From an uncultured Dongia sp. (GTDB taxonomy: Bacteria > Pseudomonadota > Alphaproteobacteria > Dongiales > Dongiaceae): DNA of 64,000 nt. The notes beneath the pieces were generated by a model. The model had not been told where the DNA came from. It did not search any database and worked only from the letters and a program-made list of their open reading frames with translations. The translations under genes were made by a program, and so were the position numbers. Of this stretch, positions 51,676-60,443 are shown one piece after another. The stretch covers positions 310,001-374,000 of the forward strand of contig NZ_CAKZGO010000004.1 in the NCBI RefSeq assembly GCF_936916975.1, written 5' to 3'. Positions within the stretch are counted from its first letter, which is position 1, and each line of letters starts with the position of its first letter.

Positions 51676-52095
51676 ATGAGCGACGCATATGTCGGCGGCT
51701 GCGCCTGTGGTGCCGTGCGTTATGAGATCGCGGGAGACCCGATCTTCCAGAACGATTGCCAATGCCGCCATTGCCAGCAGCGCAGCGGCACCGGGCATGG
51801 TTCCTACCTCACCTTCCCGAACAGGAAGGCCGTGACGCTCAAGGGCATTGCCGCGCAATGGGACATCGCCGGCGACAGCGGCAACCTGAAGCGCCACGCC
51901 TTCTGCCCGACCTGCGGCGCGCCGGTCTATCTCACCTTTGCCGCCATGCCGGATTTCTTCACCATCCACGCCGCCAGCCTCGACGATCCCGGCCGCTACC
52001 GGCCGCAAGTCGTGACCTATCATGCACGCGCTCACGCCTGGGACCATCTCGATCCGGCCCTGCCGGCATTCGACAAGATGCCGCCGAGCCCCTAG
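51676..52095 (+). CDS. GFA (glutathione-dependent formaldehyde-activating) family protein
   Basis: A 139-residue CENP-V/GFA domain protein. The zinc ligands appear as GGCACGAVRYE, NDCQCRHCQQRSG and FCPTCGAPVY (C-x-C, C-x-C-x2-C and C-x2-C). Members bind glutathione or other thiol conjugates; the substrate of this one is unknown. It ends in a CTAG tetranucleotide that also provides the stop codon of the convergent MATE gene. Confidence 0.9.
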   Translation: MSDAYVGGCACGAVRYEIAGDPIFQNDCQCRHCQQRSGTGHGSYLTFPNRKAVTLKGIAAQWDIAGDSGNLKRHAFCPTCGAPVYLTFAAMPDFFTIHAASLDDPGRYRPQVVTYHARAHAWDHLDPALPAFDKMPPSP

Positions 52096-53486
52096 CCGCG
52101 CCCAGTTATCAGTCGTCGGGTCATCAACCGCCCGAGCGACAGGCAGGCCGTGACGAACGTGCCGGTGGCAAGGCCGATCCAGATGCCCGTAATGCCGGCC
52201 CCCTCGATCTCGCAGAGATAGAGGCCGAGCGGTGCACCGACCGCCCAATAGCCGATGAGGACATAGACCATCGGCGCCCTTGTGTCCTTGCGCCCCCGCA
52301 GCAGACCCGCGGCGGCGAGGCCGGGATTTGCCACCAGCTCGATGAGGCCGAGCAGGATGAGAAGGCCGACGGCGATCTCTGCCGCTGCGATGCCGGCAGC
52401 ACTCGCGTCGAAGAACCAGGTGGCGAGCGGCGTGGCACTGCCTGCCAGCAAGCCCAAGAGCAAGGTGCCGGTCATCGCCGACAGGCCCAGGCTGCCGGCG
52501 ATGACGGCCTGGCGGGTATTGGCGTCACCGAGGCTTTCCGCCCGCGCCATCCGCACCATGGATGCCTGCAGGAGCGCTGCCGGCACGGCATAGGCGATGC
52601 CCGCCACGCGCAAGGTCAGCGTGTGGGCGGCGACATCGGCGGCACCCAGCGTCGCCGCGTAAAGCGTCGCCGCGAGATAGATGCCGACCTCGGTCACCGT
52701 GGCGATGCCGATCGGCACGCCGACGCGCAGCACCGTGGCCATGCCGTGCCAATCGACCAACGTCTGGCCGACCTGTATGGATGTTGTGTGGGGTGTCGCA
52801 CGCCGGGCGATCACGGCCAGCACCGCGAGGCTGGCCAGCGCCACCAGCAGCGTCGACACGCCGGACCCGGCCGGACCCAGAGCGGGGATGGGACCGACGC
52901 CCTTCATGAAGATGTAATTGCCGAGCGCGTTCAGCGGCAGCATCGCCAACGTCACCTTGAGAAAGACCTTGGGCTTCTCGGCCGCCGTCAGCACGGTGCG
53001 GTAGAGCATGACGCCCAGCATGGGTATCAGCGTCAGCGCCATCGCCTGCGTAAAGCCCCGGCCGAGATCGAGGAGATGCGGGGCGAGTCCGAACATCTCC
53101 AGCCATGTTGGCGCGAACCAGACCAGCGGCACGCCGAGCAGCGCCAGCAGGCCGACAATCATCCAGCCGATCCGCAGCAGGCGTGCGCTGTCACCGGCAT
53201 CGCCCCGCGTGACGGCGGCGGTGTAAAAGGGTGTCAGACCGCCGAGGATGCCGGCACAGAGATAGAAGACGATCGAATAGAGATCGCTGCCGACCGCCAC
53301 CGCCGCCAGTGCATCCGTCCCGAAGATCGCCGAGACCATCAGCGTATCGGTAACACTCATCCCCATATTGACCAGTGCGATGAGGGCGATCGGCGTTGCG
53401 AGGCGCATGAGGGCGCGGGTTTCCGCGAGCCGGCTGGAAACCCTGTCCGAGATGGCCGGCGCAAGATCGGCCTGGGAAATCGTCAT
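52092..53486 (-). CDS. MATE family efflux transporter
   Basis: A 464-residue Na+/H+-coupled multidrug exporter of the MATE (NorM-like) family, with 12 hydrophobic segments. LMRLATPIALIALVNMGMSVTDTLMVS opens helix 1 (in pieces), followed by LGGLTPFYTAAVTRGD and the GLAPHLLDLG-type loop. The second half repeats the pattern (RVGVPIGIATVTEVGIYLAA). It may export metabolites handled by the adjacent enzymes. Its stop overlaps the GFA gene stop in the shared CTAG. Confidence 0.92.
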   Translation of the reverse strand: MTISQADLAPAISDRVSSRLAETRALMRLATPIALIALVNMGMSVTDTLMVSAIFGTDALAAVAVGSDLYSIVFYLCAGILGGLTPFYTAAVTRGDAGDSARLLRIGWMIVGLLALLGVPLVWFAPTWLEMFGLAPHLLDLGRGFTQAMALTLIPMLGVMLYRTVLTAAEKPKVFLKVTLAMLPLNALGNYIFMKGVGPIPALGPAGSGVSTLLVALASLAVLAVIARRATPHTTSIQVGQTLVDWHGMATVLRVGVPIGIATVTEVGIYLAATLYAATLGAADVAAHTLTLRVAGIAYAVPAALLQASMVRMARAESLGDANTRQAVIAGSLGLSAMTGTLLLGLLAGSATPLATWFFDASAAGIAAAEIAVGLLILLGLIELVANPGLAAAGLLRGRKDTRAPMVYVLIGYWAVGAPLGLYLCEIEGAGITGIWIGLATGTFVTACLSLGRLMTRRLITGRG

Positions 53487-53551
53487 CGCATGTTCCTGTC
53501 GTTGGCGGGCAAGGCGGGATCACGGCATCAACTGTGATCCCGTGCCCAAAC

Positions 53552-54628
53552 TCAGAGCCGTGCTTCGAGGATGAGGTTGAACGGTGTCTCCGCCGCGCGG
53601 CGGAAGCGGGTGAAGCCGGCCTTGCGGAACACGTCAGCGAGGCGCGCCTCGCCGGCCTGGGCGCCCAGCACCAGGCGGCCGCCTTCGGAGATCGCATGGG
53701 CGCAGCAGATCATGGTCGAGGCCGCGTAATAGATGCGCGCTACGGCTGAGATGTTGTCCTCGACCTTGTCGTTGGCGAAGGGTTCCACCAGCATCACCGC
53801 ACCGTCCGGCGCCAGTGCCTTGGCGGCATGGGTGGCGGCTGCGACCGGATCGCCCATGTCGTGCAGGCAATCGAAGAAGCAGATGAGGTCATAATTGGCA
53901 CCGGGATAGGTGTCGGCCCGCGCCGTCCCGAAGCTGGTGCGCTGCGATACCTTGGCCTCAGTGGCGACTTTCTGTGCCTCGGCAATGGATTGTTGATGCG
54001 TGTCGAAGCCATGGAACTGCGACTTTGGAAAAGCCTCGGCCATCACCACGGTCGAATGCCCGTGGCCGCAGCCGATATCGGCGACGCGGGCACCGCGTTG
54101 CAGCTTCTCGACCACCCCATCCATCGCCGGCAGCCATTCCGGCACGAGGCTGGCGCGATAGGCATTGCGATAGAAGGAGGCGACACCACAGAAGAGCCTG
54201 CCGTCATGCTCGCCCCAGGGAATCCCGTTGCCGGTGCGGAACGCGGCTTCCGCCTTGGGCTCGTCGAGCCACATGGAGGCTGGCGTGTTCCAGGCATTGG
54301 GGATGAAGACGGGGCTGTCGGGATCGGCCAGCAGAAAGGCCTGCTCCGGTGTCAGCTCATAGGAATCGCTGATCGCGTGATAGGCCATGTAGCCGCCGGC
54401 CACCTGCGAGTTCAGCCATTCGCGCACATAGCGTTCGGCGCATTTGGCACGGGCCGCCACTTCGCGCGAGTTGAGCGGACCGGCGCCGGCCATCGCCTTA
54501 TAGAGGCCGAGGCGGTGGCCGAGGCTCACCATCACGCCGCCATAGCCGGCCGAGAGATCCTCCACCATGCGCCCGATGAGCGCGTTGAGTTTCGCCGGAT
54601 CGATCGCGTTCGCGTGCGGGGTATCCAT
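53552..54628 (-). CDS. Class I SAM-dependent methyltransferase with N-terminal winged helix
   Basis: A 358-residue protein like Mycobacterium Rv2258c. An N-terminal winged-helix domain (LGLYKAMAGAGPLNSREVAA, then CAERYVREWLNSQVAGGYM) is followed by the methyltransferase core. Motif I is VADIGCGHGHSTVVMAEAFP, then FDTHQQSIAEAQ, LICFFDCLHDMGDP and LAPDGAVMLVEPFANDK. AGGAGAGACGACC precedes the ATG. The substrate is unknown; such proteins act on small molecules. Confidence 0.9.
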   Translation of the reverse strand: MDTPHANAIDPAKLNALIGRMVEDLSAGYGGVMVSLGHRLGLYKAMAGAGPLNSREVAARAKCAERYVREWLNSQVAGGYMAYHAISDSYELTPEQAFLLADPDSPVFIPNAWNTPASMWLDEPKAEAAFRTGNGIPWGEHDGRLFCGVASFYRNAYRASLVPEWLPAMDGVVEKLQRGARVADIGCGHGHSTVVMAEAFPKSQFHGFDTHQQSIAEAQKVATEAKVSQRTSFGTARADTYPGANYDLICFFDCLHDMGDPVAAATHAAKALAPDGAVMLVEPFANDKVEDNISAVARIYYAASTMICCAHAISEGGRLVLGAQAGEARLADVFRKAGFTRFRRAAETPFNLILEARL

Positions 54629-54821
54629 GGTCGTCTCTCCTGTTCATGATACCCAGCGGGGCGCTGGGCCAGTTGGGCGTTGGGGTAGGCGGAACATCGC
54701 AGACAGGGGGCAAGGGCGGCAGAGCCGGGCTGTCCAGAATCGGGCCATTTAGGCCATGCGGTGGCGCGCATGCGGCCGCGATGCTAATCTTTGCGGCCTT
54801 CACTCCCGTTCAGGATCCAAG

Positions 54822-55865
54822 ATGCCGCGTCACACTCTTGCCCCCGGATCGGCGCCGCTCCATGTGAGCCTGGTCGCCATTCCGGAAGCCGTGGTGTCGA
54901 CGCTGGCCGGCATCTTCGATGTGATGAACGCGTTCGCCATTCTGCCGGACATGACATCCCGCGCGGCAGCACCCTTTCGGGTCGAGATCGTCGGGCTGGA
55001 GCCAGGCCCGCTGCAGCTGGCCTCCCAGGTGCCGATGAGTGTCCAGCGCAGTTTCCGCAAGATCGAGCGGAGCGACATCGTCATCGTCCCCTCAATCGTG
55101 CTGCCGCCGGAGGGATGGATCAAGGGCCGCCATCCCGAGCTCGTCGAGTGGCTGCGCACCATGTACCAGCGCGGTGCGCTCATCTGTTCCGCCTGTTCCG
55201 GCATTTTCCTCATCGCCGAGACGGGACTGTTCGACGGTATGGATGCGACGGTGCATTTTGCCTATGCGCGCGACTTCGCCGCTGCCTACCCCGCGGTGAA
55301 GATCCATCCGGAGCGCGTGCTGGTGATCGCCGGGAAACGCGAGGAGCTGATCTCATCGGGTGCCTCCATGACCTGGCACGATCTGGTGCTCTATCTCATC
55401 GGCCGCCATGCCGGCGCCACCGCGGCCCAGGAAGTGGCGCGCTCCTTCGCGCTGCAATGGCATCAGGATGGCCTGGCGCCCTATATGGTGTTCGAGGGGC
55501 GCAACGATCATGGCGACCTCGCCATCAAATCAGCGCAGGATTGGGTGGCGTCGCATTTCTCGGTCGCCAATCCCTTGGAAGAGATGATCAAGCGCACCAG
55601 CCTGACCGAGCGCACCTTCAAACGGCGTTTCACGGGTGCGACAGGTCTCAGCCCGATCGCCTATGTGCAGCGCCTGCGGATCGAAGATGCCAAGCGCCGG
55701 CTCGAGCGGACCGAGGTTGCGGTCGATGAGATCAGCTGGCAGGTGGGTTACGAGGAGCCGGCCTTCTTCCGTCGCCTCTTCAAGCGCGTCACTGGCCTGA
55801 CCCCGGGCACCTATCGCCGGCGTTTCCGCATTCCCGCCTATGCCCGGCCGCGGTCGAAAGTGTAG
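54822..55865 (+). CDS. GlxA-type transcriptional regulator (DJ-1/PfpI-like domain plus AraC HTH)
   Basis: A 347-residue regulator from the ATG at 54822 (AGGA 7 bases upstream). Residues about 10-190 form a class I amidotransferase-like domain with the elbow ALICSACSGIFLIAETGLF. The C-terminal 100 residues are an AraC-type double HTH (FTGATGLSPIAYVQRLRIED, then ISWQVGYEEPAFFRRLFKRV). GlxA-type proteins often regulate amine or quaternary-ammonium catabolism. Divergent from the methyltransferase gene; its stop abuts the HxlR gene stop. Confidence 0.9.
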   Translation: MPRHTLAPGSAPLHVSLVAIPEAVVSTLAGIFDVMNAFAILPDMTSRAAAPFRVEIVGLEPGPLQLASQVPMSVQRSFRKIERSDIVIVPSIVLPPEGWIKGRHPELVEWLRTMYQRGALICSACSGIFLIAETGLFDGMDATVHFAYARDFAAAYPAVKIHPERVLVIAGKREELISSGASMTWHDLVLYLIGRHAGATAAQEVARSFALQWHQDGLAPYMVFEGRNDHGDLAIKSAQDWVASHFSVANPLEEMIKRTSLTERTFKRRFTGATGLSPIAYVQRLRIEDAKRRLERTEVAVDEISWQVGYEEPAFFRRLFKRVTGLTPGTYRRRFRIPAYARPRSKV

Positions 55866-56204
55866 TTACGCCGCCTGCGCTGCCGGGCTCCTGCGCTCGG
55901 CGGTCTGTACCCACCAATCGCCCAGTGCGTCGATCAGCGGCACCAATTGCCGGCCGGATTCCGTGAGGTCGTAATCGACGCGCAGCGGATAGCCGGGATG
56001 GGCCGTGCGGCGCACGATGCCGGCCGCCTCGAGCTTGCGCAGTTCCAATGCCAGCATGCGGTGCGACAAAGTCGGATTGTCGCGCCTGAGATCGCTGAAT
56101 CTCTTCGTGCCCTCCTGCAGGTAATAGAGCAGCAATGTCGGCCAACGGCCGCTGAGCACGCGCATAGCGTCTTCGATCGGGCATCCTGAAACGACGTCTT
56201 TCAT
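55866..56204 (-). CDS. HxlR-family winged-helix regulator
   Basis: A 112-residue HxlR protein. It has the N-terminal Cys (SGCPIEDAMRVLSGRWP) conserved in electrophile-sensing members, the recognition helix SHRMLALELRKLEAAGIV and the wing YPLRVDYDLTESGRQLVPLI. It is divergent from the glutathione transferase gene, separated by 119 bases, and probably controls it. Confidence 0.9.
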   Translation of the reverse strand: MKDVVSGCPIEDAMRVLSGRWPTLLLYYLQEGTKRFSDLRRDNPTLSHRMLALELRKLEAAGIVRRTAHPGYPLRVDYDLTESGRQLVPLIDALGDWWVQTAERRSPAAQAA

Positions 56205-56323
56205 GGCGAGTCCTGGTTACAAAATTGTGCGTCATTTACATGGGGCCGCGCGCCCTCCAAGTTCAACACACGCTGCGCAGCGATCCCGTATCACACCCCG
56301 TATCACACTATGAGAGATGCAAG

Positions 56324-57034
56324 ATGACAATGGAACCCATTCTTCTTTACGGCTTTCCCGCCGGCAGCTCGATGGGGCTCGTCGCCGCCTTTGAGCGGCT
56401 GGGTCAGCCCTACCGCCTGTGCCGCGTCGACATGCTGGCAGAGATGAAGAACGACGCCTATGCCAGGCTTAACGGCCGCCAGGAAACACCCGTCCTGATC
56501 ACGGATGAGGGCCGGGTGCTCACCGAAACCATGGCCATCGCCGGCTGGCTCGCGGCACGCGACCCGGAACGGCGGATCAGCTTCGAACCACGCTCGCCCG
56601 ATGCCGACCGCATGCTCCAGATGATGGCCTTCGTGAACACCGGCTTCACCGCGGCGTTCAGTCCGCTCTGGGCCGCCTTCGAAATGGAGAACGCCGCGCC
56701 GGCCGTGCTGTCGGTGCTGCGCGATCACGGCCGCAAGGCGGTCAAGGAGCGCCATGACAAGCTGGAGGCCATGATCGGCAATTCGCCGTATCTGGCGGGC
56801 GATCACCTCACCCTGGCGGATACCACGCTGATCGGCGTCGCGCGCTGGGCGGAGTTCCATCAGGCGGTCGACCCTGCCGCCTATCCCAAGCTCGCCGCCT
56901 GGCGCCGGCGGGTCGAGGCCGAGCCTGCCGTGCGCTTTGCCCAGGCGATCGAGGACGGCGCACAGCCTATCGGGTCAGGCGCATGCCTCGGTCATGTGCC
57001 GCTCGCCGAGGCGATCCAGCGCTTTGGAAGCTGA
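56324..57034 (+). CDS. Glutathione S-transferase family protein
   Basis: A 236-residue GST from the ATG at 56324. The N-terminal thioredoxin fold begins ILLYGFPAGSSMGLVAAFERL, with GRQETPVLITDEG (cis-Pro) and LTETMAIAGWLAAR (the Glu-Thr glutathione site). The helical C-domain has PYLAGDHLTLADTTLIGVAR, the N-capping motif. The position of an active-site Ser/Cys is uncertain. A short direct repeat (CCCGTATCACAC, twice, 13 bases apart) lies before it. HxlR is the divergent regulator. Confidence 0.88.
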   Translation: MTMEPILLYGFPAGSSMGLVAAFERLGQPYRLCRVDMLAEMKNDAYARLNGRQETPVLITDEGRVLTETMAIAGWLAARDPERRISFEPRSPDADRMLQMMAFVNTGFTAAFSPLWAAFEMENAAPAVLSVLRDHGRKAVKERHDKLEAMIGNSPYLAGDHLTLADTTLIGVARWAEFHQAVDPAAYPKLAAWRRRVEAEPAVRFAQAIEDGAQPIGSGACLGHVPLAEAIQRFGS

Positions 57035-57288
57035 CCTGCCACCAGGAATGATCCCGTGAGAGCGGGCGGAGACCCGCAATCGCATTCGGTCTCCGCCACG
57101 GCTCACCTGACGCCCGTCTTGTCTTATGACAGTTGCATGATACCCGCCGCCGCAAATCTCGACTTATCAGGCGCTTGATCAAGCGTGCAACTATTCATCG
57201 CTGCCATTAATCTTTCCTCTATTGATGCGCTGTTTGGCAAAGCGTATCGTCCCCTCGATTGGCGTTGTTCTGCGACGGGGAGGATGCC

Positions 57289-59901
57289 GTGGCCGCTCAA
57301 GAAAAGCCGTATGTGCAAGCGCAATCCACAGCCGATGACGATGTGGAGGATGCGGCCGCCAAGGGCGAATATCATTTCCTTGATGTCGGCGACGAGAAAT
57401 ACGGCGAATGCACGCTGGTCATTTTCGGTGACGTGCGCATCCTGATCGACGGCAGTCATCAGGGCGACTTTAACGGCAGCGACGGTCATGATTCCGTTCC
57501 CGATCAGTTGGCCGCTATCCTGCAGGAGGAAGCGCCCCACAGCATCAGCCTGCTCGTCGTCACCCATGGTCATCACGACCACATCGGCTGTCTGCCGGCG
57601 CTGGTGTCAAATGGCGTGATAGAGGCCGAGTGGGCCTTCATCACCGATCCCAAGCTTGGCTTTGGCCGCACCTCCAGCGATGCCCTGCCGACCGATGCCC
57701 TGGACAATCCGCGTTACCGCCTGGCCGCGGCATTGCGCGAGGAAGACGCCAGCGATTTGAGTGATGCCAAGCTGCGCGATTTCCTGGCCGACGCGACGGG
57801 CGTGGAGACCCGCTACGCCGCTTTCATCAAAGGCCTGAAGAAGCAGGGAACCGAGATCGTCTTCTACAAGGGCCAGCCGTTGCCGGCCAAGTTGGCCAAG
57901 CTTCTGAAACCGACGGGCGCAAAACTCCTGGGACCGTCCGAGGCGCAATTGCGGTTCTGCGCCGAGCAGATCGGCAAGACGAATGAAGATGCCATGAACG
58001 CCGCGGATGCTTTGCTGCAGGTGGACGCCTCGATGGACGATGTCGCCCTGTACCGGGCGGCGGTCGAACGCGGCAATCTCATTGCCGATGCTGCAGGCAG
58101 TGGACGCGGCAACGGCATGAATTGTCAAAGCATCACCTTCGCCTTTGGACCGAAGACTGCGCGTGTGCTGCTGGCCGGCGACATGCAGTTCACCGAACCC
58201 GGCGTCAAAGGCGCCGATGACGAGATGAGCCAGCTGCGCAAGAAGGTCGCCGCAGCCGGGCCGTACAAACTCTTCAAGACCACACACCATTCCAGTCATA
58301 ACGGGCAGGACGATGACTGGCTGACCGAGCTCGGCGATCCGCCGATCATCGTCCACAGCGGTGGTCTGAACGACGCGTCGCACCCTTTTCCGGGCGTGCT
58401 GAAGATGCTGAAGGCGCGTGGCGGCCAGATCCGCTTCGCACGAACGGATCGCAATGGACATATCACCGTCCGACCGCATCTCGATCCGGCCGAGGCCATC
58501 GAGAAATCGCGCGGGCGCTTCAACGATTTCAGCGATAATGTGAAAGACATGGAAAGCGAGGCCGGCACGGAATTGCCGGCGACGCCGCAGACCACCAGTG
58601 GTGTTGCTGCCGCTGGTGCCGGCGGCAACCCACAGATCATCATCGTCAACCTGCCGGCCGGCCCCATCGACATGACGGTCGGTGGCGTCGACATCGTCGT
58701 ACGCGGCAAAGCCGTCAGCATTGCCGGCACCGACAAACCGGGCAAAAAGACTCCGCCACAACCGCGCACGCCGCGTCCCGTCGACTTCACTGTGTCGCTG
58801 GGCGGTGGGCGCGAATTGCCCAATCTCCTCTTCGTCACAAATGCCCCGCGCCTGGCTGCCAATATCGGCCGTGCGGAGAGCGAGGCGGCCCTGGAGGCGA
58901 TCCGCAAGGCGGGCCGGCAGATTTACGAGGTCGACGGGTCGGCAGCCCAGGCGTCTGACGCCGTTCGCGCGGTCCTACGCAGCAGGCCCGGCATTGAAGG
59001 CGTGGTTCTCCTTGGCGGTTACGACGTTGTGCCGTCCAATGTGGTCGACGTGCTGAGCGATGATCTCCGCGCAGAGCTTGGACCCAACACGGTCGCTGTG
59101 GACGAGGATCACTTTCTTGTCTGGTCCGACGAAGCCTATGGCGACACCGACGGCGACCGGATAGCCGAGCGTCCGGTGTCACGCATCCCAGACGGGCGCA
59201 ACGCCGCCCTCTTTCTTGGCGCTTTGGGCAGCCGGGGCATCGCCACGGCGACACAGAAATTCGGCGTGCGGAATCTCGCGCGCCCGTTTGCGAGCACTGT
59301 GTGGAAATGCCTGGCCGGCAATCGGGCGCTCGATGTGAGCGAGCGGTTTCTCACGACCGATGTGACGCCGGATCTCATGACATCGTCGCAGCTTCACTAT
59401 TTCATGCTGCATGGCGACTGGCAGGATGCCCGCACCTTCTATGGCGAGCTTGCGGACCAGACTGGCTACACGAACGCCTTTGCCGTCGGCAATGTGCCCA
59501 AGCGGTTCGATGGTGTCGCCTTTTCCGGCTGCTGTTGGGGGGCCTTGACCGTCAGCCAGAAAGCGCGGGATGCGGGTGCGGCACCCTTGGCGCCCAGGGT
59601 TGCCGAACGCTCCATCGCCCTTATGTATCTCCAGGCAGGCGCCAGCGCCTTTGTCGGCTGCACCGGCTCCCATTATTCAGGTCCCGACCCGGACCCTGAT
59701 GCCAATTACGCCTCGCGTATGCATTCTGCCTTCTGGACGGCGCTGCCGCAGGGGCGCTATTCTCCAGCGATGGCCTTGCACCGCGCCCGCAATGACTACG
59801 CTGCGTCGGTTGCCGCGGGTGCCGCAGAAATGGAACCGATCGAACTGGCGTGGCGTTTGAAAAATCGGGCGCAATTCACCTGCCTGGGCCTCGGGTGGTG
59901 A
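57289..59901 (+). CDS. Fusion of ComEC-like metallo-beta-lactamase domain and gingipain/caspase-like peptidase domain
   Basis: An 870-residue protein starting at GTG 57289 (GGGGAGG 5 bases upstream). Residues about 20-410 form a metallo-beta-lactamase fold: HGHHDH at 93-98, metal-ligand Asp298 in LLAGDMQF, His333/His334 in TTHHSSHNG, and RTDRNGHITV, all as in the ComEC/Rec2 nuclease-like branch. A Pro/Gly-rich linker (about 425-520) follows. Residues about 520-870 resemble clan CD family C25 (gingipain): VVLLGGYDVVPSN, SDEAYGDTDGDRIAERPVSR, His708 in FMLHGDW and Cys748-Cys749 in VAFSGCCWGAL as the dyad. No signal peptide, so it is probably cytoplasmic. The combination suggests a gated nuclease/protease effector; this is inference. 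Confidence 0.75.
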   Translation: MAAQEKPYVQAQSTADDDVEDAAAKGEYHFLDVGDEKYGECTLVIFGDVRILIDGSHQGDFNGSDGHDSVPDQLAAILQEEAPHSISLLVVTHGHHDHIGCLPALVSNGVIEAEWAFITDPKLGFGRTSSDALPTDALDNPRYRLAAALREEDASDLSDAKLRDFLADATGVETRYAAFIKGLKKQGTEIVFYKGQPLPAKLAKLLKPTGAKLLGPSEAQLRFCAEQIGKTNEDAMNAADALLQVDASMDDVALYRAAVERGNLIADAAGSGRGNGMNCQSITFAFGPKTARVLLAGDMQFTEPGVKGADDEMSQLRKKVAAAGPYKLFKTTHHSSHNGQDDDWLTELGDPPIIVHSGGLNDASHPFPGVLKMLKARGGQIRFARTDRNGHITVRPHLDPAEAIEKSRGRFNDFSDNVKDMESEAGTELPATPQTTSGVAAAGAGGNPQIIIVNLPAGPIDMTVGGVDIVVRGKAVSIAGTDKPGKKTPPQPRTPRPVDFTVSLGGGRELPNLLFVTNAPRLAANIGRAESEAALEAIRKAGRQIYEVDGSAAQASDAVRAVLRSRPGIEGVVLLGGYDVVPSNVVDVLSDDLRAELGPNTVAVDEDHFLVWSDEAYGDTDGDRIAERPVSRIPDGRNAALFLGALGSRGIATATQKFGVRNLARPFASTVWKCLAGNRALDVSERFLTTDVTPDLMTSSQLHYFMLHGDWQDARTFYGELADQTGYTNAFAVGNVPKRFDGVAFSGCCWGALTVSQKARDAGAAPLAPRVAERSIALMYLQAGASAFVGCTGSHYSGPDPDPDANYASRMHSAFWTALPQGRYSPAMALHRARNDYAASVAAGAAEMEPIELAWRLKNRAQFTCLGLGW

Positions 59902-59937
59902 ACTTGATCCCGCGCCCCGGTTCCTAAGGAGAATAAA

Positions 59938-60297
59938 ATGGCGATACCGAAACGAGGTAAAGCGAAATCAAAGAAGCCAGCCGCGGATGCTGCGGGCGAT
60001 CCGCTTGCCGCCGCCGTTCGTACCCAGATGCCCGGCTGGAAACTCGTCCCATCATCCACCGGTGCGGATGCGCTGAGCGCCGCCGGCGACAGCCGCGAAG
60101 CACAGAAGGGGGTCGACATCGACACCCTGCGCAAGAAATTTCTGAAGGGTCAGGCCAAAACGGCGGATGCCGCCCCGACGGCTGCGCGTGCCCGTGCCGC
60201 GGCGCCGGTCGAAACCTTCAAGATCGAACCCGAAGGCGGCGGCCCCACGCAAGTGGCCGAGCGCCGCAACGGCACCATCCGCATCGTCTCGGGATGA
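59938..60297 (+). CDS. Small basic protein downstream of the metallo-beta-lactamase/peptidase fusion
   Basis: A 119-residue protein with no recognised domain. AAGGAG lies 7 bases before the ATG, and the gene is 36 bases past the fusion gene, so co-transcription is likely. The N-terminus is Lys-rich (PKRGKAKSKKP), the middle Ala-rich and apparently disordered. Near the end comes FKIEPEGGGPTQVAERRNGT. Arg/Lys sites abound, which would suit a substrate or inhibitor of a gingipain-like protease, but no direct evidence is present. Confidence 0.75.
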   Translation: MAIPKRGKAKSKKPAADAAGDPLAAAVRTQMPGWKLVPSSTGADALSAAGDSREAQKGVDIDTLRKKFLKGQAKTADAAPTAARARAAAPVETFKIEPEGGGPTQVAERRNGTIRIVSG

Positions 60298-60443
60298 GTC
60301 GTTAGAGCACGGCGGCAGAGTGGCGGCGGTAGATGCCAGCCCGGCGTAAGAAGCTGCAGCCCCACGAGATACCCCCAACCACATAGTGGATGTCATTGAT
60401 GCGCGGCGCCGCTAATCTGCCGGCCACCCATGAAGGAGCCCGC

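Noticed and set aside
51756-53537. Plus-strand open frame of about 590 codons
   Set aside because: It is a shadow of the minus-strand MATE gene and the end of the GFA gene, without any recognisable domain.
57607-58761. Minus-strand open frame over the metallo-beta-lactamase domain
   Set aside because: No motif and no ribosome-binding site; the plus-strand frame has the HxHxDH and other metal ligands.
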